From Stigmatella aurantiaca (GTDB lineage: Bacteria; Myxococcota; Myxococcia; Myxococcales; Myxococcaceae): DNA of 64,000 bases. The stretch lies in the NCBI RefSeq assembly GCF_900109545.1, contig NZ_FOAP01000034.1, positions 1 to 64,000 on the forward strand, given 5' to 3'. The position numbers were made by a program, and so were the translations under genes. Under the pieces are notes generated by a model that saw only the letters and a list, made by a program, of their open reading frames with translations, was not told the DNA's origin and searched no databases. Positions 8,720 through 15,920 of the stretch are shown here, one piece after another; position 1 is the first letter of the stretch; every line of letters starts with the position of its first letter.

Positions 8720-9541
8720 CTACTTCACCGGGAAGTAGCCGACTTTGTTGACGATCTGCTGGCCCTCGGGGGACAGGGCGAAGTCGATGAAGGACTTCAC
8801 CTCACCGGTAGGCTTGGTGCGCAGGTAGAAGTACAGGTCGCGCGAGAGCGGGTACTTGCCGCTCTTGATGTTCTCGGCGGAGGGGGCGATCTCCTCGGTG
8901 CCCACCTTGACCTTCAGCTCCTTGATGCCCTTGGCGTAGGCCGCGCCGCCGTAGCCGATGCCGTTCTTCTCCTTGGTGATGGCGTTGACCACCGCGGCGG
9001 TGCCGGGCAGCGTCTGCGCCTCGGGGGCGTAGTCCTCGCCGTTGAGCAGGTTGTCCTTCACGAAAACGTACGTGCCGGAGGAGTTCTCGCGCGAGTAGAG
9101 GACGATGGGGGCATTGGCGCCGCCCACGTCCTTCCAGTTGGTGATGTCGCCCAGGTAGATGCCCTTGAGCTGCTCGACCGTGAGGGCGTTGAGCGGGTTC
9201 TTCTCGTGCACGTAGAAGGTGACGCCGTCCTTGGCGACGGAGATCTGCTCGGCGGGGGCCTTGGCCTGGGCCCGCACCTTCTCGTTCTCCGCGTCCTTGA
9301 TGGGACGGCTGGACATGGCGATGTCCGTGGTGCCGTTGATGAGGGCCGCCAGGCCCGTGCCCGAGCCTCCGCCGGTGACCTGGATCTTGGTGGAGGTGTT
9401 CTTCTTCATGAACTCCTCGGCCCAGCGCTGGCCCAGGATGACCATGGTGTCCGAGCCCTTGACGGAGAGGGTGCCTGCCTGGGCCGCGGCGGGAAGAACG
9501 AACGGGAGGAGGACGAGCAGCGACGCGAGGAACTTCTTCAT
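8720..9541 (-). CDS. pstS: Phosphate-binding protein PstS
   Basis: Periplasmic phosphate-binding protein, 273 residues. A Sec signal peptide (Lys-Lys, hydrophobic core, cleavage near AQA at 20-22) leads directly to GSDTM, the phosphate-binding start of the mature family. Later ligand-loop motifs are SGTG (a GGGSGTG turn), SSRPI and ENSSGTY. No lipobox cysteine is present, so it is soluble periplasmic. It is the first gene of the pst operon, with a Pho-box-like repeat 81-98 bp upstream. Confidence 0.96.
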   Translation of the reverse strand: MKKFLASLLVLLPFVLPAAAQAGTLSVKGSDTMVILGQRWAEEFMKKNTSTKIQVTGGGSGTGLAALINGTTDIAMSSRPIKDAENEKVRAQAKAPAEQISVAKDGVTFYVHEKNPLNALTVEQLKGIYLGDITNWKDVGGANAPIVLYSRENSSGTYVFVKDNLLNGEDYAPEAQTLPGTAAVVNAITKEKNGIGYGGAAYAKGIKELKVKVGTEEIAPSAENIKSGKYPLSRDLYFYLRTKPTGEVKSFIDFALSPEGQQIVNKVGYFPVK

Positions 9542-9605
9542 GGGGAGAGGCGCTCCTGGTGGGGCTTGTGCAGTGGCAAGGGCGGCTTATGGGAGCCCTG
9601 TGGCC

Positions 9606-9639
9606 GTTTCACGACGTGAAGGTGACAAATGGGTGACGG
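9606..9639 (-). promoter_or_regulatory. Pho box and promoter of pstSCAB-phoU
   Basis: Minus strand 9639-9622 reads CCGTCAC-CCAT-TTGTCAC: two 7-bp repeats with a 4-bp spacer, the geometry and core (GTCA) of PhoB boxes. Ten bases further, 9611-9606 reads TGAAAC, a weak -10 at the spacing known for phoA-type promoters. It lies just past the stop of the upstream PhoB-like regulator gene and 81 bp before pstS. Confidence 0.75.
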
Positions 9640-9640
9640 C

Positions 9641-10330
9641 TCAGGCGAGCTGGGGGTCCACGATGCGGTAGCCGACCCCCCGGACGGTCTCCAGGTACGG
9701 GCGCGCCGGGCCGAGCTTGTCGCGCAGCCGCATCACGTGGGTGTCGATGGTGCGCGTCTCCAGGCTGCTGGACAGGCCCCAGACCTCCTCCAGGAGCTGC
9801 TCGCGGGTCTGCACGCGGCCCAGCCGCGTCATCATGTACTCCAGGAGCCGGAACTCGAGCGCCGTGAGGAGCACCTCCTTGCCCTCCACGTAGAAGCGGT
9901 GGGTGCTCACATCGAGCTTGAGCGGCCCCAGCGCGAGGGGGGCCGTGCCTTCCTTGGAGGGCAGGGCCCGGCGCAGGACGGCCTTGATGCGCAAGACCAG
10001 CTCCCGGACGCTGAAGGGCTTGGTGACGTAGTCATCCGCCCCTACCTCGAAGCCGCGCACCCGGTCGGCCTCCTCGCCCTTGGCGGTGAGCATGACGATG
10101 AGCACGTCACGGGTGAGCACGTTCGTGCGCAGCTGCCGGCACACCTCCGTGCCGGAGATGTCGGGCAGCATCAGGTCCAGCAGGACGAGCTGGGGGGGCT
10201 GTTCGCTGGCGGCGGCCAGGGCGGCCTCGCCCGTGCCCGCGACGCGGGTGGAAAATCCGGCTGCCTGGAGATTGAAGTCGATGAGCTCGGCGAGATCTCG
10301 CTCGTCATCGACGATGAGGACGTGGGACAT
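9641..10330 (-). CDS. PhoB/PhoP-like OmpR-family response regulator (second copy)
   Basis: A 229-residue receiver plus winged-helix regulator. The receiver has DDE (8-10), phosphoacceptor Asp52 in LLDLMLPD, and Lys in YVTKPF. The C-terminal OmpR/PhoB DNA-binding domain (about 130-225) has the recognition-helix pattern TRTIDTHVMRLRDKLG and ends VRGVGYR. ATG at 10330 matches the paralogue at 12796-13476 residue for residue at the start; a TTG four codons upstream is an alternative. It has no kinase of its own: the gene before it is a metallophosphoesterase. It immediately precedes the pst promoter, so it is probably a direct phosphate regulator. Closest in organisation to the orphan PhoP-type regulators known in Myxococcus, but that assignment is inference. 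Confidence 0.92.
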   Translation of the reverse strand: MSHVLIVDDERDLAELIDFNLQAAGFSTRVAGTGEAALAAASEQPPQLVLLDLMLPDISGTEVCRQLRTNVLTRDVLIVMLTAKGEEADRVRGFEVGADDYVTKPFSVRELVLRIKAVLRRALPSKEGTAPLALGPLKLDVSTHRFYVEGKEVLLTALEFRLLEYMMTRLGRVQTREQLLEEVWGLSSSLETRTIDTHVMRLRDKLGPARPYLETVRGVGYRIVDPQLA

Positions 10331-10367
10331 GGCACCGCGCAATCTCCACGTCCCCGCGGGCGCTTGC

Positions 10368-10394
10368 GTGACTCACTGGAAACAAGTGCGTGAC
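10368..10394 (-). promoter_or_regulatory. Weak Pho-box-like repeats before second phoB-like gene
   Basis: Two GTGAC elements (10368-10372 and 10390-10394 on the plus strand) lie exactly 22 bp apart, two helical turns, with a degenerate GAAAC between them at the 11-bp position. This resembles tandem PhoB half-sites but lacks a good central repeat. It falls in the gap before the regulator start at 10330. No convincing -10 is seen. Confidence 0.3.
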
Positions 10395-10412
10395 GAACGG
10401 CGTCCCGTTCCG

Positions 10413-11414
10413 TCAGCCGTCGAGATCTGTCGTGCCAGTGGACAAGGAGGCCTCCTCCGCCGCCTCGATGTCCTGCACGGGGGGCAGCTCCACGGAGTCC
10501 AGCGCCTCCATGCGGAGCACGGCGGCCTCCGTCTCGTCCTGGCGGGGCACGGGCGGCTCTGTCTCCAGGTCCCCCGTGGGGGGCACGCCCGGAGGCGGGG
10601 GGCGCCGGGGCGGAGCCCCAGGGGGCGGCCGCAGCACGGGCCCCGGGGGCGGCAGGCCCGAGTGGCGGCGCGCCGCCTCGAGCAGGGAGTGGTGGTGGCG
10701 GTAGCGCGCCTCCACCAGCTTGTGGATGAGGATGGGGCCGCCGGGAACCCGGCGCGCGGTGAGCGCCTGGGTGGCCTTGCGGACGGGGTAGCGCACCCGG
10801 CGGATCTGCACGCGCCAGCCCTTGGGCGTGTAGGTGAAGATGCCGTAGGCGGGCCGCAGGTCGCCATCCCGGGGAATGCCCGCGCTGGCCACGTCCGCGA
10901 TGAGCATCCGGCCGACCCGGCGGCGGTAGGGGAAGTGCAGGTGGCCAAAGGCGCACGCCGCCGCGTCCAGGTGCATGAAGAAGCGGCGGATGGAGATTTC
11001 ATCGAGGGTCGGGTCCAGCGACTCCTCGAGGTTCTTCGGGTTCGCGTGGCAGACGAAGAGGTCCTGCCCCTTGCGCGGGGTGTAGCGCATGGAGAAGGGC
11101 AGGGCGCCCAGCGTCTTGAGGTGGGCCTCGCCCAGCTGGTCCCGCGTCCAGCGCAGCAGCTCGGTCTTCCAGTGGTCGCGCTCGCGGTAGGCGCCGCCCA
11201 GGTAGTTGCCCGCGAGGTAGCAGTCCGTGTTGCCCATCAGCACGGAGTCACAGCGGTCCAGCAAGAGCTCCACCGTCTCGCGCGGGTGGGCCCCGCGCAG
11301 CGCGAGGTCGCCCGCGGCCACGATGTAGTCGGGCGCCATCCGCTCGATGTCCTCGAGGACGGCCTCGCAGGCAGGGAGATTGCCGTGAATGTCCGCGAGG
11401 ATCGCGACCCGCAT
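10413..11414 (-). CDS. Calcineurin-like metallophosphoesterase
   Basis: A 333-residue cytoplasmic metallophosphoesterase of the YfcE/MJ0936-like group. All metal motifs are present in order: D.H in ADIHGN, GD in AAGDLA, GN.D in GNTD, H in VCHAN and GH.H in FGHLH. The catalytic domain covers about 1-255; the rest is a Pro/Arg-rich, then acidic, disordered tail unusual for the family. No signal peptide is present. It sits inside the phosphate locus, 12 bp after phoR and before the second phoB-like gene, so a role in phosphate release or signalling is plausible; the substrate is unknown. Confidence 0.85.
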   Translation of the reverse strand: MRVAILADIHGNLPACEAVLEDIERMAPDYIVAAGDLALRGAHPRETVELLLDRCDSVLMGNTDCYLAGNYLGGAYRERDHWKTELLRWTRDQLGEAHLKTLGALPFSMRYTPRKGQDLFVCHANPKNLEESLDPTLDEISIRRFFMHLDAAACAFGHLHFPYRRRVGRMLIADVASAGIPRDGDLRPAYGIFTYTPKGWRVQIRRVRYPVRKATQALTARRVPGGPILIHKLVEARYRHHHSLLEAARRHSGLPPPGPVLRPPPGAPPRRPPPPGVPPTGDLETEPPVPRQDETEAAVLRMEALDSVELPPVQDIEAAEEASLSTGTTDLDG

Positions 11415-11426
11415 GGTTACCCCATC

Positions 11427-12785
11427 CTACCCAGATGTGGCCTCCGAGGGGGTGGCTGGAAGAAAAATTACGAAAACACTGCCTACATTAGGGCGGCTTT
11501 CCACCTTCACCTCGCCGTCCATGGCCCCCAGGAGGTGCTTGACGATGGACAGGCCCAGGCCCGTACCGCCCATGTCCCGGCTGCGACCTTTGTCCACCCG
11601 GTAGAAGCGCTCGAAGATGCGCGACAGGTGCTTGGGCTCGATGCCCACCCCCGTGTCCTTCACGCGGACGACGCAGCGCCCGTTCTCCTGGCCTCCCGAC
11701 ACGTCCACCCGCCCGCCCGCCGGGGTGTACTTGACGGCGTTGTCGAGCAGGTTGAGGAGCACCTGCTCGATGGCCCGCTCGTCCGCGCGGGCCTTCAGGT
11801 CCGGGGACAGGTGCAGCTCCAGGTGGATGTTCTTGCCCTCGGCCTTGGGTTTGACCGTCTCCGCGGCGCGGGAGGCGGCGACGGCGAGGGACACGTCGGC
11901 GAACTTGAGCTTCATCTCGCGCGACTCGAGCCGGGACAGCTCCAGCAGGTCCTCGACGAGCTCCGAGAGGCGCTCGGACTGGCGGTGAATGATTTCCACC
12001 ATCTTGGGGGCCACGGCGGGGTCCTGCAGGGCCCCGGTCTGGAGCGTCTCCGCGTAGCCCCGGATGGCGGTGATGGGGGTGCGCAGCTCGTGGGAGACGT
12101 TGGCCACGAAGTCCTTGCGGACATTCTCCAGCCGGCGCAGCTCGGTGACGTCGTTGAAGACGGCGGCGCTGCCGGGCAAGTCCCGTCCCAGGGGCGTTAC
12201 CCGGATGGCGAGCGTGAGGGGAAAGAGCCCCTCCAGCGTCAGCTCCAGGCGGGACGAGGCGCCCTCCCGGCAGGCCCGGGCCACAGCGTCATTGAGGGCC
12301 TCGTCGCGGATGAGGGCCAGGGGGCGCTGGCCCACGATGGGCCCGTTGCCCGGCTGGAGCATCTCCCGCAGGGCGTCGTTGTGCCGGATGACGGTGCCCT
12401 CGGCATCGGTGATCCAGATGCCTTCGATCATGCCATCCAGCACGGCGGTGAGGGTGCGCGTCTCCTGGGTCCGCTGGACGTTCTGGGTGGTGAGCCGGGA
12501 GTGGAGCGAGTCGATCGCGCCCTCCAGGCTGGCCATCTCGTCCAGCCGCTCCGGGTCCGGCGGGGGACGGTGGGGGCTTCCCTCGGCGCGCTCCAGCGTC
12601 TTGCTCGCGAGGGCCTGGAGCTGCCGCTGGACCTGGTCGCGGTTGGCCACATGGGCCGCGATGGACCCGGCCAGGGTGACGAGGGCCGCGCCTACGGCGG
12701 TGCCAGGCTGGCCCAGGACCACGAGCAGCAGCATGACCACGGCCGCGGGCAACAGGAGGGAGAGGAGCACGGCGCGCAGGGTCAT
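11427..12785 (-). CDS. phoR: PhoR-like sensor histidine kinase
   Basis: A 452-residue membrane kinase. Two hydrophobic stretches (about 5-24 and 30-46) give a hairpin anchor with almost no periplasmic loop, as in PhoR. A linker of about 60 residues and a PAS domain (110-215) follow. The HisKA phosphorylation site is His232 in SHELRTP. The HATPase domain has NLLDNAVKYTP (N box), DTGVGIE (G1), FERFYR (F box) and GGTGLGLSIVK (G2). Order and spacing (10 bp after the phoB-like gene) and its place beside pst-phoU support a phosphate sensor coupled through PhoU. Myxobacteria carry several PhoR paralogues, so the number cannot be assigned. Confidence 0.9.
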   Translation of the reverse strand: MTLRAVLLSLLLPAAVVMLLLVVLGQPGTAVGAALVTLAGSIAAHVANRDQVQRQLQALASKTLERAEGSPHRPPPDPERLDEMASLEGAIDSLHSRLTTQNVQRTQETRTLTAVLDGMIEGIWITDAEGTVIRHNDALREMLQPGNGPIVGQRPLALIRDEALNDAVARACREGASSRLELTLEGLFPLTLAIRVTPLGRDLPGSAAVFNDVTELRRLENVRKDFVANVSHELRTPITAIRGYAETLQTGALQDPAVAPKMVEIIHRQSERLSELVEDLLELSRLESREMKLKFADVSLAVAASRAAETVKPKAEGKNIHLELHLSPDLKARADERAIEQVLLNLLDNAVKYTPAGGRVDVSGGQENGRCVVRVKDTGVGIEPKHLSRIFERFYRVDKGRSRDMGGTGLGLSIVKHLLGAMDGEVKVESRPNVGSVFVIFLPATPSEATSG

Positions 12786-12795
12786 GGCGGGCTCC

Positions 12796-13476
12796 TCAAG
12801 GAGGGTTGAGCTTGTAGCCCACGCCCCGGACCGTCTCGATGATGTCGCCCGCGGGGCCCAGCTTCTCGCGCAGGCGCTTGATGTGCGTGTCCACGGTGCG
12901 GGTGTGAATCTCCGCCTGGATGCCCCAGACGTCCGAGAGGAGGATCTCGCGCGTCTGCACCCGGCCGCCGCGCTCCAGCAGGGTGTGCAGCAGGCGGAAC
13001 TCCAGGGCGGTGAGGACCACTTCCTCGCCCTGGACGCGCACCTGGTGCCGCGAGGTGTCCAGCTGGATGTCCCCCGCAGTGAGCTGGGTGGCGGGCCCCT
13101 CCTCCGTGTCCGCCCGGCGCAGCACCGCCTTGACCCGGAGCATCAGCTCCCGGACGGAGAAGGGCTTCACCACATAGTCGTCCGCCCCCATCTCCAGCCC
13201 CTGGATGCGGTCGGCCTCCTGCCCCTTCGCGCTGACGATGACCACGGGGACGGCCCGCAGCCCGGGGTCATTCTTCAGCATCCGGAGCACCTCGTGGCCC
13301 GAGATGTCCGGGAGCATCAGGTCCAGGAGCACGAGGTCTGGCAGCCGGGCGCGGCTCTTGGCGAGCCCCCCGGCGCCGGTGTTCGCCGTCTCCGGGTCGA
13401 AGCCTGCGGCCCGGAGGTTGTATTCGATGAGTCCGGCGAGGTCCTGCTCGTCTTCGATGATCAGGATTCGCGCCAT
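12796..13476 (-). CDS. phoB: PhoB-like OmpR-family response regulator
   Basis: A 226-residue receiver plus winged helix. Receiver residues are ED (8-9), Asp52 in LLDLMLPD and Lys in YVVKPF. The effector domain ends TRTVDTHIKRLREKLG and VRGVGYKL, typical PhoB. The open frame extends 70 codons upstream through the Pho box, so ATG at 13476 with GGAG seven bases before it is chosen. It is the first gene of the regulator-kinase pair and the presumed cognate of the PhoR-like kinase. Predicted autoregulation: a strong Pho-box-like repeat lies 71-88 bp upstream. Confidence 0.93.
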   Translation of the reverse strand: MARILIIEDEQDLAGLIEYNLRAAGFDPETANTGAGGLAKSRARLPDLVLLDLMLPDISGHEVLRMLKNDPGLRAVPVVIVSAKGQEADRIQGLEMGADDYVVKPFSVRELMLRVKAVLRRADTEEGPATQLTAGDIQLDTSRHQVRVQGEEVVLTALEFRLLHTLLERGGRVQTREILLSDVWGIQAEIHTRTVDTHIKRLREKLGPAGDIIETVRGVGYKLNPP

Positions 13477-13530
13477 GGTGTTCTCCGCATCCTGGAAAAA
13501 GGAGGGGGCCGGGGCCCTTGGCGCGGGAGC

Positions 13531-13564
13531 ACTAGCAGATCCAATTGTGACAGCGATGTGAAAG
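13531..13564 (-). promoter_or_regulatory. Pho box and -10 of phoB-phoR
   Basis: Minus strand 13564-13547 reads CTTTCAC-ATCG-CTGTCAC, nearly the textbook Pho box (two 7-bp repeats, 4-bp spacer). After ten bases comes GCTAGT (13536-13531), matching the position and last four bases of the phoA -10 TATAGT. This is the best Pho-box candidate in the window and predicts activation by phosphorylated PhoB. Confidence 0.8.
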
Positions 13565-13735
13565 CCGCTGCGGCTCCAAGCTTCGGGGGAAGCCCTTGAG
13601 GAGGCCTGGCGTACCGGGGGCGGGGAGGGCTGCCAGGGGCCTGCCTGCCCGAAGGGGACTCCACTTGGGCAGGATCTCCCTCGCACGAGAGGCGGGCCTG
13701 GCCGTTATAGAGGAGGGAATGACAACGACGGCGCG

Positions 13736-13764
13736 TTGACTTTTGGGAGACCCCCCTCTATGTT
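13736..13764 (+). promoter_or_regulatory. Housekeeping promoter of yceD-rpmF
   Basis: TTGACT at 13736-13741 and TATGTT at 13759-13764 with an exact 17-bp spacer form a good sigma70-type promoter. The predicted start of transcription near 13771 leaves a leader of about 23 bases before the yceD ATG. The rest of the 317-bp divergent gap (13477-13793) holds the Pho box of phoB-phoR and nothing else recognised. Confidence 0.75.
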
Positions 13765-13793
13765 GCGCGCCCTTTTGCCTGGAAGCCTTGTAG

Positions 13794-14375
13794 ATGGTCG
13801 TAAAGATTGAACAAATTCTAGAGACGGGGCTGAAGCTGGACGAGCCCATCGGTCTCCAGCTCCTTCAGGAGGCATTGGGCGAGGCCGGTCAGAACACCGG
13901 CTTCCGGGCAGCCCAGCCTTCGACGCTGCACGCTTCCTTCCGGAAGGTGAGCGGAGGGGTGCTGTTGCAGGCGAACTTCACCGTCCACCTGGCGGCACCG
14001 TGCAAGCGGTGCCTGACGGACGTGGCGCTGGACGTGCCGGTGGCCTTCACCCTCAACCTGGTTCCCGAGTCCCTCGCCAAGGGTGAGGGGATCGGCAAGG
14101 GTGACACCGAGGATGACCGCGGCCAGGGTGAGCGTGCCGGGACCTTCGATTTGGAGGACACGGACGAGGAACTGTTCAACGGCAAGACGATCGATCTGGA
14201 TCCGATCGTCCGGGAGCAGGTATTGCTCGCCCTGCCGATGAGTGCGGTCTGCCGTGAAGACTGCAAGGGGCTCTGTGCGCAGTGTGGCCAGAACCTCAAC
14301 GAGAAGCCGTGCGGCTGCCAGCCAAAGGTTGTAGACCCCCGGCTAGCGCCGTTGATGAATATCAAGCTGAACTGA
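13794..14375 (+). CDS. yceD: YceD/DUF177 23S rRNA accumulation protein
   Basis: A 193-residue DUF177 protein, linked in other bacteria to 23S rRNA accumulation and almost always encoded before rpmF. Cysteine motifs are clear: PCKRC near residue 78-82 and, at 160-182, C...C...C..C followed by CGC, which suggests a bound zinc ion. The middle (95-125) is an acidic, Gly-rich insertion. It begins at ATG 30 bp after a good promoter, and rpmF follows 61 bp later, the usual order. Its biochemical role remains unclear in the family. Confidence 0.9.
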   Translation: MVVKIEQILETGLKLDEPIGLQLLQEALGEAGQNTGFRAAQPSTLHASFRKVSGGVLLQANFTVHLAAPCKRCLTDVALDVPVAFTLNLVPESLAKGEGIGKGDTEDDRGQGERAGTFDLEDTDEELFNGKTIDLDPIVREQVLLALPMSAVCREDCKGLCAQCGQNLNEKPCGCQPKVVDPRLAPLMNIKLN

Positions 14376-14436
14376 CGGCTCCTATGTCCCTCGCACCCCG
14401 CGAGGGCGGACGGAGCCGATGATGACGAGGTGAGTC

Positions 14437-14619
14437 GTGGGAGTTCCCAAGAAGCGGACGTCGAAGATGCGCCGGGACCGCCGCCGCGCGGCCAACAGCA
14501 ACCTGCGGACGGCTGTGCAGGTCATCAAGTGCTCCAAGTGCAAGGAGCCTGTGTTGCCCCACCGCGCCTGTGCCGCGTGCGGCAACTACGGCGACCGCGA
14601 GGTCATCGCCACGCAGTAG
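14437..14619 (+). CDS. rpmF: 50S ribosomal protein L32
   Basis: A 60-residue L32 starting at GTG. The N-terminus GVPKKRTSK fits the family's usual A-V-P-K start. A basic stretch with RRDRRRA is followed by a four-cysteine zinc knuckle: CSKC at about 37-40 and CAAC at about 50-53. The length is normal. It is cotranscribed with yceD. The gene that usually follows, plsX, is missing. Confidence 0.97.
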   Translation: MGVPKKRTSKMRRDRRRAANSNLRTAVQVIKCSKCKEPVLPHRACAACGNYGDREVIATQ

Positions 14620-14916
14620 CTGTCGGCCTCCTGCCGGTCATCGTCGGCCTCTGTTTCGGATGAGCCCAGGGCCCATCCGTGGCGGAGGCCGTGTGTCCTC
14701 TATCAGGGCCGAAGACGTCTTCCAGGGGCTCCAGCGAGGAGTCCGTGGGAGACGTGTGCCGTGAAGAGGGCAGGGCGGGCCTGACGCGATGCATCGGAGG
14801 AATGCACGGCTGGATGCTTGCCCGGCAGACGAGGAAAAAGGGCGACAGGAAACAAGATTTCCGATTAGACACTGCCTGCGGTGCGTTGGGGTCCGACGAC
14901 ACTTTGGGAGTCTCCC
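14620..14916 (+). other. Gap between rpmF and fabH where plsX is expected
   Basis: About 297 bases without a supported gene. In many bacteria plsX sits here; nothing resembling it or a remnant is seen in any frame. The last part (from about 14850) is locally A+T-richer and may hold the promoter of the fab operon, but no clear -35/-10 pair was found. Confidence 0.5.
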
Positions 14917-15900
14917 GTGGCGCTCGCGCAGATCATTGGAACCGGTTCATACGCTCCGACCCAGGTCATCACCAATCAGGAGCTAGAGAAGACTGTCGAC
15001 ACCTCTGATGCCTGGATTGTGGAACGCACAGGCATCAAGCAACGGCGGAAGGCCGCGCCGGGGGAGGCGACCAGCGACATGGCGCTTGCCGCCGCGCGTC
15101 AAGCCCTGGCCATGGCGGGGACCCGCCCGGAGGAGATCGACCTCATCGTCGTGGGCACCGTGACCGCGGACATGCCCATGCCCTCCTGTGCCGCGCTCGT
15201 GCAGGCGAAGCTGGGGGCCGTCAACGCCTTCGCCTTCGATGTGGGCGCGGCCTGTGCCGGGGCGCTCTATGCCATGTCCGTGGCGGAGCAGTTCCTGCGC
15301 ACCGGAAAGGTCCGCCGGGCGTTGGTCATTGGCGCCGACCTCTTCACCCGCATCCTGAATTGGGAGGACCGCAACACCTGCATCCTCTTCGGGGATGGGG
15401 CGGGCGCGATGGTGCTGGCCCCGGCGGAGGAGGAGGGGCGCGGCATCCTCTCCACTCACCTGAAGACGGACGGCACGCTGTCGGAGATCCTCGCCATCCC
15501 CGGAGGCGGCTCGCGGGAGCCGATGACGGAGGAAGGCGTCCGCGCCCACCGGCAGACGGTGACCATGAACGGGCGCGAGGTCTTCAAGTGCGCGGTGCGC
15601 ACGCTGACGGAGGTGACCCTGGAGGGGCTGCGCGCCAACGGGCTCGTGCCCTCGCAGGTGGACCACGTCATCGCCCACCAGGCCAACATCCGCATCCTCG
15701 AGGCGGTGATGCACCGGTTGGAAATCCCGCTGGAGAAATGCTGGCTCAACCTCGACAAATACGGCAACACGTCGGCGGCCTCGGTCCCGCTGGCGCTGGA
15801 CGAGGCCCACCGGGCCGGCCGCTTCAAGCGGGGTGACGTCATCGCCATGATGGCCATCGGGGCCGGGATGACGTGGGGTTGCTCGGTGGTGCGCTGGTAA
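14917..15900 (+). CDS. fabH: Beta-ketoacyl-ACP synthase III
   Basis: FabH starts type II fatty-acid synthesis by condensing an acyl-CoA with malonyl-ACP. It has 327 residues from GTG at 14917, six bases after GGGAG; the open frame extends 12 codons more without a ribosome site. Catalytic residues are Cys113 (GAACAG), His in AHQAN and Asn in YGNTSAAS. It opens the fabH-D-G-acpP-fabF operon. Myxobacteria make many iso-branched acids, so branched acyl-CoA primers are likely, but this cannot be read from the sequence. Confidence 0.97.
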   Translation: MALAQIIGTGSYAPTQVITNQELEKTVDTSDAWIVERTGIKQRRKAAPGEATSDMALAAARQALAMAGTRPEEIDLIVVGTVTADMPMPSCAALVQAKLGAVNAFAFDVGAACAGALYAMSVAEQFLRTGKVRRALVIGADLFTRILNWEDRNTCILFGDGAGAMVLAPAEEEGRGILSTHLKTDGTLSEILAIPGGGSREPMTEEGVRAHRQTVTMNGREVFKCAVRTLTEVTLEGLRANGLVPSQVDHVIAHQANIRILEAVMHRLEIPLEKCWLNLDKYGNTSAASVPLALDEAHRAGRFKRGDVIAMMAIGAGMTWGCSVVRW

Positions 15901-15920
15901 CACGGAGGGAGTAGCCACAC

